Shown: positions 61,568 to 64,000 of the stretch, one piece after another | Numbering within the stretch: position 1 is the first letter of the stretch | Layout: every line of letters starts with the position of its first letter | Origin: Deltaproteobacteria bacterium | GTDB taxonomy: Bacteria; JAGRBM01; JAHCIT01 | Length of the DNA: 64,000 nucleotides | Assembly: GCA_026129095.1 (NCBI GenBank) | Contig: JAHCIT010000001.1 | Coordinates: forward strand, 554,771 to 618,770 | Direction: 5' to 3' | Notes under the pieces: generated by a model | Seen by the model: only the letters and a program-made list of their open reading frames with translations | The model's database searches: none | What the model was told of the DNA's origin: nothing | Made by a program: the position numbers and the translations under genes

Positions 61568-62845
61568 TCATACTACCTTCGTATCCGGAACCGAGAACCA
61601 CCGGCCGAGATCCCGCGCCTGGGCCAATTCAGCAATCGAACCATATGGTCCCACAACCGCAGCGTTCAGCCGAAAAAGATTCCTGTCCAACCGTGGTTTT
61701 TCGATACGGGCATTTTCTACCGGAAGCCAGGGCTGATAAGGATCGAGAATACAGACTGCAGCCTGGGCTTCCCTGAAACCGGGAGAAAGCTCCTCCAGCA
61801 TCTGCAATGCGATCTGTCCAAGCCGACTGTCCGAAGCAGCCTGCGATTCCTCGGCTACTCTTCGAAAACTCACGATGATTCGTTCCCTGTCGGCCCCATG
61901 AGGTTCACGGCCAATCCAGACAATCCGGGGACCACTTTCGGCGTCTGGCAGCCCGCTCCGGCACCAGATAGCACGAGGGCCAACAGCCGGATCCAGTGCT
62001 TCCCGTGACGTGACAATTTCAATGGCGGTGAGCCCCAGAAACCGCTTTGACAGGGATCTGGCCAATGGAAATCCTGCGGGCTCTTTCTCCCCCAGAACCA
62101 GTGTATCCGTCCCGGTGGTTTTTCCGCTGCCGGCCCATTCGACCGTAAATCCCCTTTCGCGTGGTGAAATCCGGTGAATGGTACCATCGGCCATCTCGAC
62201 GCCAGCCTGACGGACTGCATCCTGCAGGCCCTTACGGACCGCGGTCGCAGCAGGACCAGCAACCCAGGTCTCACCAGCTTCTCCATGAAGAAGAGACGCT
62301 GTGCTTGAGGGTTCATAACCTCCCGACATCGCTGCTCCAGTCAGTTCCAGCAGACGCCTGAGGCGTGGATATTCATCAAGCGCCCCAGTTAGTGAGGCTG
62401 GGGCTTCGACTTTTACTGTCCGGCCAAGCCGTGAACGAAACCAGCCTTGCGGTGCAAAACGGCCGGGCCTTAAGAGTGACGCGGTAAATGACCGCGCAGC
62501 TGTGTCCAGATACACGCCAGATCCAAACACCCGCTGCCATTCACCTTTCCCGCGCCGGCGGTCCGTCCACCAGTGAAACCGGAAATCTGGTGAGATCACC
62601 TGCACATTACTCTGCGGAGCAATACGTTCTACCTGCTGGCGAACCGGATCCGGCAGAAGCCCATCAAAGGCAGCCGCGAGGGCCGCGGTATTCAATGCGC
62701 CAAACCCCGGCAACAGATGCCCGTCTTTTCCGTTATTGCTGCCCTTGGTCACCAGAACCCGGCGTCCAGACCGGGCTGCATGCCAGGCCAGAACGAACCC
62801 GCCGGGACCGGAGGAATCAATTATAATGTCATAATGGGATTTCAC
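61568..62845 (-). CDS. Divergent FAD/NAD(P)-binding flavoprotein-like protein
   Basis: The 425-residue protein opens with a Rossmann-like segment, YDIIIDSSGPGGFVLAWHAARSG, similar to the GxGxxG FAD motif, but the first Gly position is Ser. LVLGEKEPAG and later strands fit a flavoprotein beta pattern. It has a basic, Trp-rich middle (FHWWTDRRRGKGEWQ). The family is not certain, and FAD binding may be weak or lost. No partner gene is close; the TPR lipoprotein is upstream on the same strand. Confidence 0.6.
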   Translation of the reverse strand: MKSHYDIIIDSSGPGGFVLAWHAARSGRRVLVTKGSNNGKDGHLLPGFGALNTAALAAAFDGLLPDPVRQQVERIAPQSNVQVISPDFRFHWWTDRRRGKGEWQRVFGSGVYLDTAARSFTASLLRPGRFAPQGWFRSRLGRTVKVEAPASLTGALDEYPRLRRLLELTGAAMSGGYEPSSTASLLHGEAGETWVAGPAATAVRKGLQDAVRQAGVEMADGTIHRISPRERGFTVEWAGSGKTTGTDTLVLGEKEPAGFPLARSLSKRFLGLTAIEIVTSREALDPAVGPRAIWCRSGLPDAESGPRIVWIGREPHGADRERIIVSFRRVAEESQAASDSRLGQIALQMLEELSPGFREAQAAVCILDPYQPWLPVENARIEKPRLDRNLFRLNAAVVGPYGSIAELAQARDLGRWFSVPDTKVV

Positions 62846-62881
62846 TGCGAGTCAGCTGTACCACAAGAAATGAAGGGGCGC

Positions 62882-63943
62882 TTAGGTCCGCATCCGGAAA
62901 ATCCGGAGTTCCAGCTCGCGCACGGCCTTCTCTGTCTCTCTGTCCATTGGGCCCAGCTTCCGGCATTCCTCAAGGATTTCCATGGCCCGGACGGCATCAC
63001 CTGTCTCAAGGTATGCTTGAGCAAGCGTGTGCAGAATGGACGCCGATTGCCGATCGGACAGTTCCGCTGCCTTTTCGGCAAGCGCGAGCGCCCGGCCGTA
63101 GTCACGAAGTGACTTGTCTGCGAACGTCAGGAGATACCATGCCTGATTATTGATCAATGTCGCGTTACCGGGAAACAGTCCAGCCCCCTGCTCTAACGGT
63201 GCGATAGAAGCCTCCTCCTCACCACCGAGGCGGAGCGCCTCTGCCCAGTAGATATAGTAGCTGTCGAAATAGGGATTGAGGGCGGAGCAGGTCTGAAACA
63301 GCCTGGCTGTCCCGCGCCTGATACCTCCAAATCCCATCCGCACAATCAGTTTGCAGGCCTTCAGGGCATCCACTTCCGCATCGGTGAGAAGCCGGGCGCT
63401 GTCACCCATCCGGAAAGTGCCGGCAATCCGAACGGCAGCGGAACGGTATGTCCCCAGCTCATCCAGCCCGAACTTCTCGTAGGCCGTCAGCAGAAAAGTT
63501 TTTCCCTTCTGCGCCACCAGGATAAGGCTTAAATCGCCTTCCTGACCCTCCCTGGGAATGCTTTCCATGCCATAGAGCCGGGCTTGTGGTTCGGCATAGT
63601 AGATCTCTCCCAGCCCATATGGCCGCACAAGACCGGATGCAAACTGCGGGGCAAGAACCCGCGTCTCAAAGTCGTGAAGAAATTCTTCAAATGACAAAGA
63701 TGTATGGCGCCGGATAAAGCTGATCTTGCGCTGCCGGTCGACAGCAAAGACGGTCGTATTCTCTTCGGGGGTGGAGATTCGTTCCATCTCGCCAAGCGGC
63801 GACAGTTCAAACTGTAGAAAGCTGTCCCGGTAAACAGGGGCGTTTTTCAGATCATCCGGCAGCTGGATAGATGCGGCTTTTCCGCCGCAAGACAGCATCA
63901 GCAGGAAAAGCAGAAACCCGGCAACACAAGCTCCATGGCGCAT
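62882..63943 (-). CDS. TPR-containing lipoprotein
   Basis: The 353-residue protein has a signal peptide with lipobox-like LMLSCGGKA (Cys19). A beta-rich central domain (LTAYEKFGLDELGTYRSAAVRI) follows, then TPR-like helices (YIYWAEALRLGGEEEASIAPLEQ, SILHTLAQAYLETGDAVRAMEIL). It is likely outer-membrane or periplasmic. The flavoprotein-like gene follows after 36 bases. I recognise no family beyond TPR. Confidence 0.76.
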   Translation of the reverse strand: MRHGACVAGFLLFLLMLSCGGKAASIQLPDDLKNAPVYRDSFLQFELSPLGEMERISTPEENTTVFAVDRQRKISFIRRHTSLSFEEFLHDFETRVLAPQFASGLVRPYGLGEIYYAEPQARLYGMESIPREGQEGDLSLILVAQKGKTFLLTAYEKFGLDELGTYRSAAVRIAGTFRMGDSARLLTDAEVDALKACKLIVRMGFGGIRRGTARLFQTCSALNPYFDSYYIYWAEALRLGGEEEASIAPLEQGAGLFPGNATLINNQAWYLLTFADKSLRDYGRALALAEKAAELSDRQSASILHTLAQAYLETGDAVRAMEILEECRKLGPMDRETEKAVRELELRIFRMRT

Positions 63944-63946
63944 GTT

Positions 63947-64000
63947 TCATTGTGACGGACCGGCGTCGAGGGTGCCAACGGTCAGCACAGCTTTTGCCAG
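63947..64000 (-). CDS. Partial gene end (product unknown)
   Basis: The last 54 bases on the minus strand are open and end in TGA at 63947-63949, giving LAKAVLTVGTLDAGPSQ as a visible C-terminus. The next gene's ATG (63943) lies three bases beyond it, so this is likely the end of an upstream gene in the same operon. Too short to name. Confidence 0.4.
   Translation of the reverse strand: MAKAVLTVGTLDAGPSQ

Noticed and set aside
1..64000. CRISPR arrays, insertion sequences, prophage or integron elements
   Set aside because: No direct-repeat arrays, transposase, integrase or terminal inverted repeats were seen.

Overview
The window is about 64 kb of gene-dense chromosome, moderately GC-rich, from a Gram-negative heterotrophic bacterium. 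Outer-membrane lipoproteins, an OmpA-like protein, LpoB, SurA-type folding factors and GNA1162-type lipoproteins show a diderm envelope. The mix of tandem ArsA-like ATPases, PilZ-type proteins, Ser/Thr kinase plus PP2C phosphatase, ABC1 kinase and an MpaB/DUF2236 protein points to the former deltaproteobacterial radiation (Myxococcota, Desulfobacterota, Binatota or neighbours). This placement is inference from gene content. I see no rRNA, tRNA, insertion sequence, prophage or CRISPR array; the region looks like core chromosome with lineage-specific genes.

Layout. 1-5.7 kb: end of a PilZ-like gene, a DCC-family thiol protein, an alkaline-phosphatase-superfamily enzyme with a radical SAM protein, and an enoyl-CoA hydratase/acyl-CoA dehydrogenase pair. 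5.7-10.5 kb (minus): P-type cation ATPase, then LpoB and a COG3014 lipoprotein. 10.6-13.9 kb (plus): smpB, a structured non-coding stretch, then panB-panC-panD ending in a strong terminator. 13.9-17.8 kb (minus): ABC1-type kinase and a large secreted lipoprotein. 18.3-21.7 kb (plus): an atypical receiver with Glu at the phosphoacceptor site, an unknown exported protein, a Ycf46-like AAA ATPase and a PilZ protein. 21.7-26.6 kb: small metabolic and redox genes and a DUF4124/DUF2804/membrane-protein operon.

26.6-46.2 kb is one long minus-strand block. It reads MshEN-receiver-TPR protein, thyX, PP2C phosphatase, protein kinase, cutA, then the pyrimidine operon pyrR-pyrB-pyrC-carA-unknown-carB, then greA, a lipoprotein that appears to start at CTG, SppA, a GNA1162 lipoprotein, an RluA-type synthase and two ArsA-like ATPases. 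Many genes overlap by 4 bases (ATGA, GTGA or CTGA). The pyr operon has a complete attenuation apparatus: a promoter, a PyrR-binding hairpin at the 5' end of the transcript, and an intrinsic terminator before pyrR.

46.3-64 kb: a DUF2236 oxygenase-like gene behind a promoter overlapped by a palindrome, a lipoprotein with cysteine-paired repeats, an M19-family peptidase homologue lacking metal ligands, a parvulin PPIase, rmlD and rnhA, a three-gene ABC-2 exporter operon, an OmpA-like/nitroreductase pair, a TgpA-type transglutaminase, an adenylate cyclase, a divergent flavoprotein-like gene and a TPR lipoprotein.

The best candidates for something new are the PyrR attenuator outside its usual Firmicutes setting, the panBCD leader RNA, the unknown protein inside the pyr operon, the CTG-initiated lipoprotein, the repressor-like palindrome in front of DUF2236, the Cys-paired repeat domain and the asymmetric ArsA pair.
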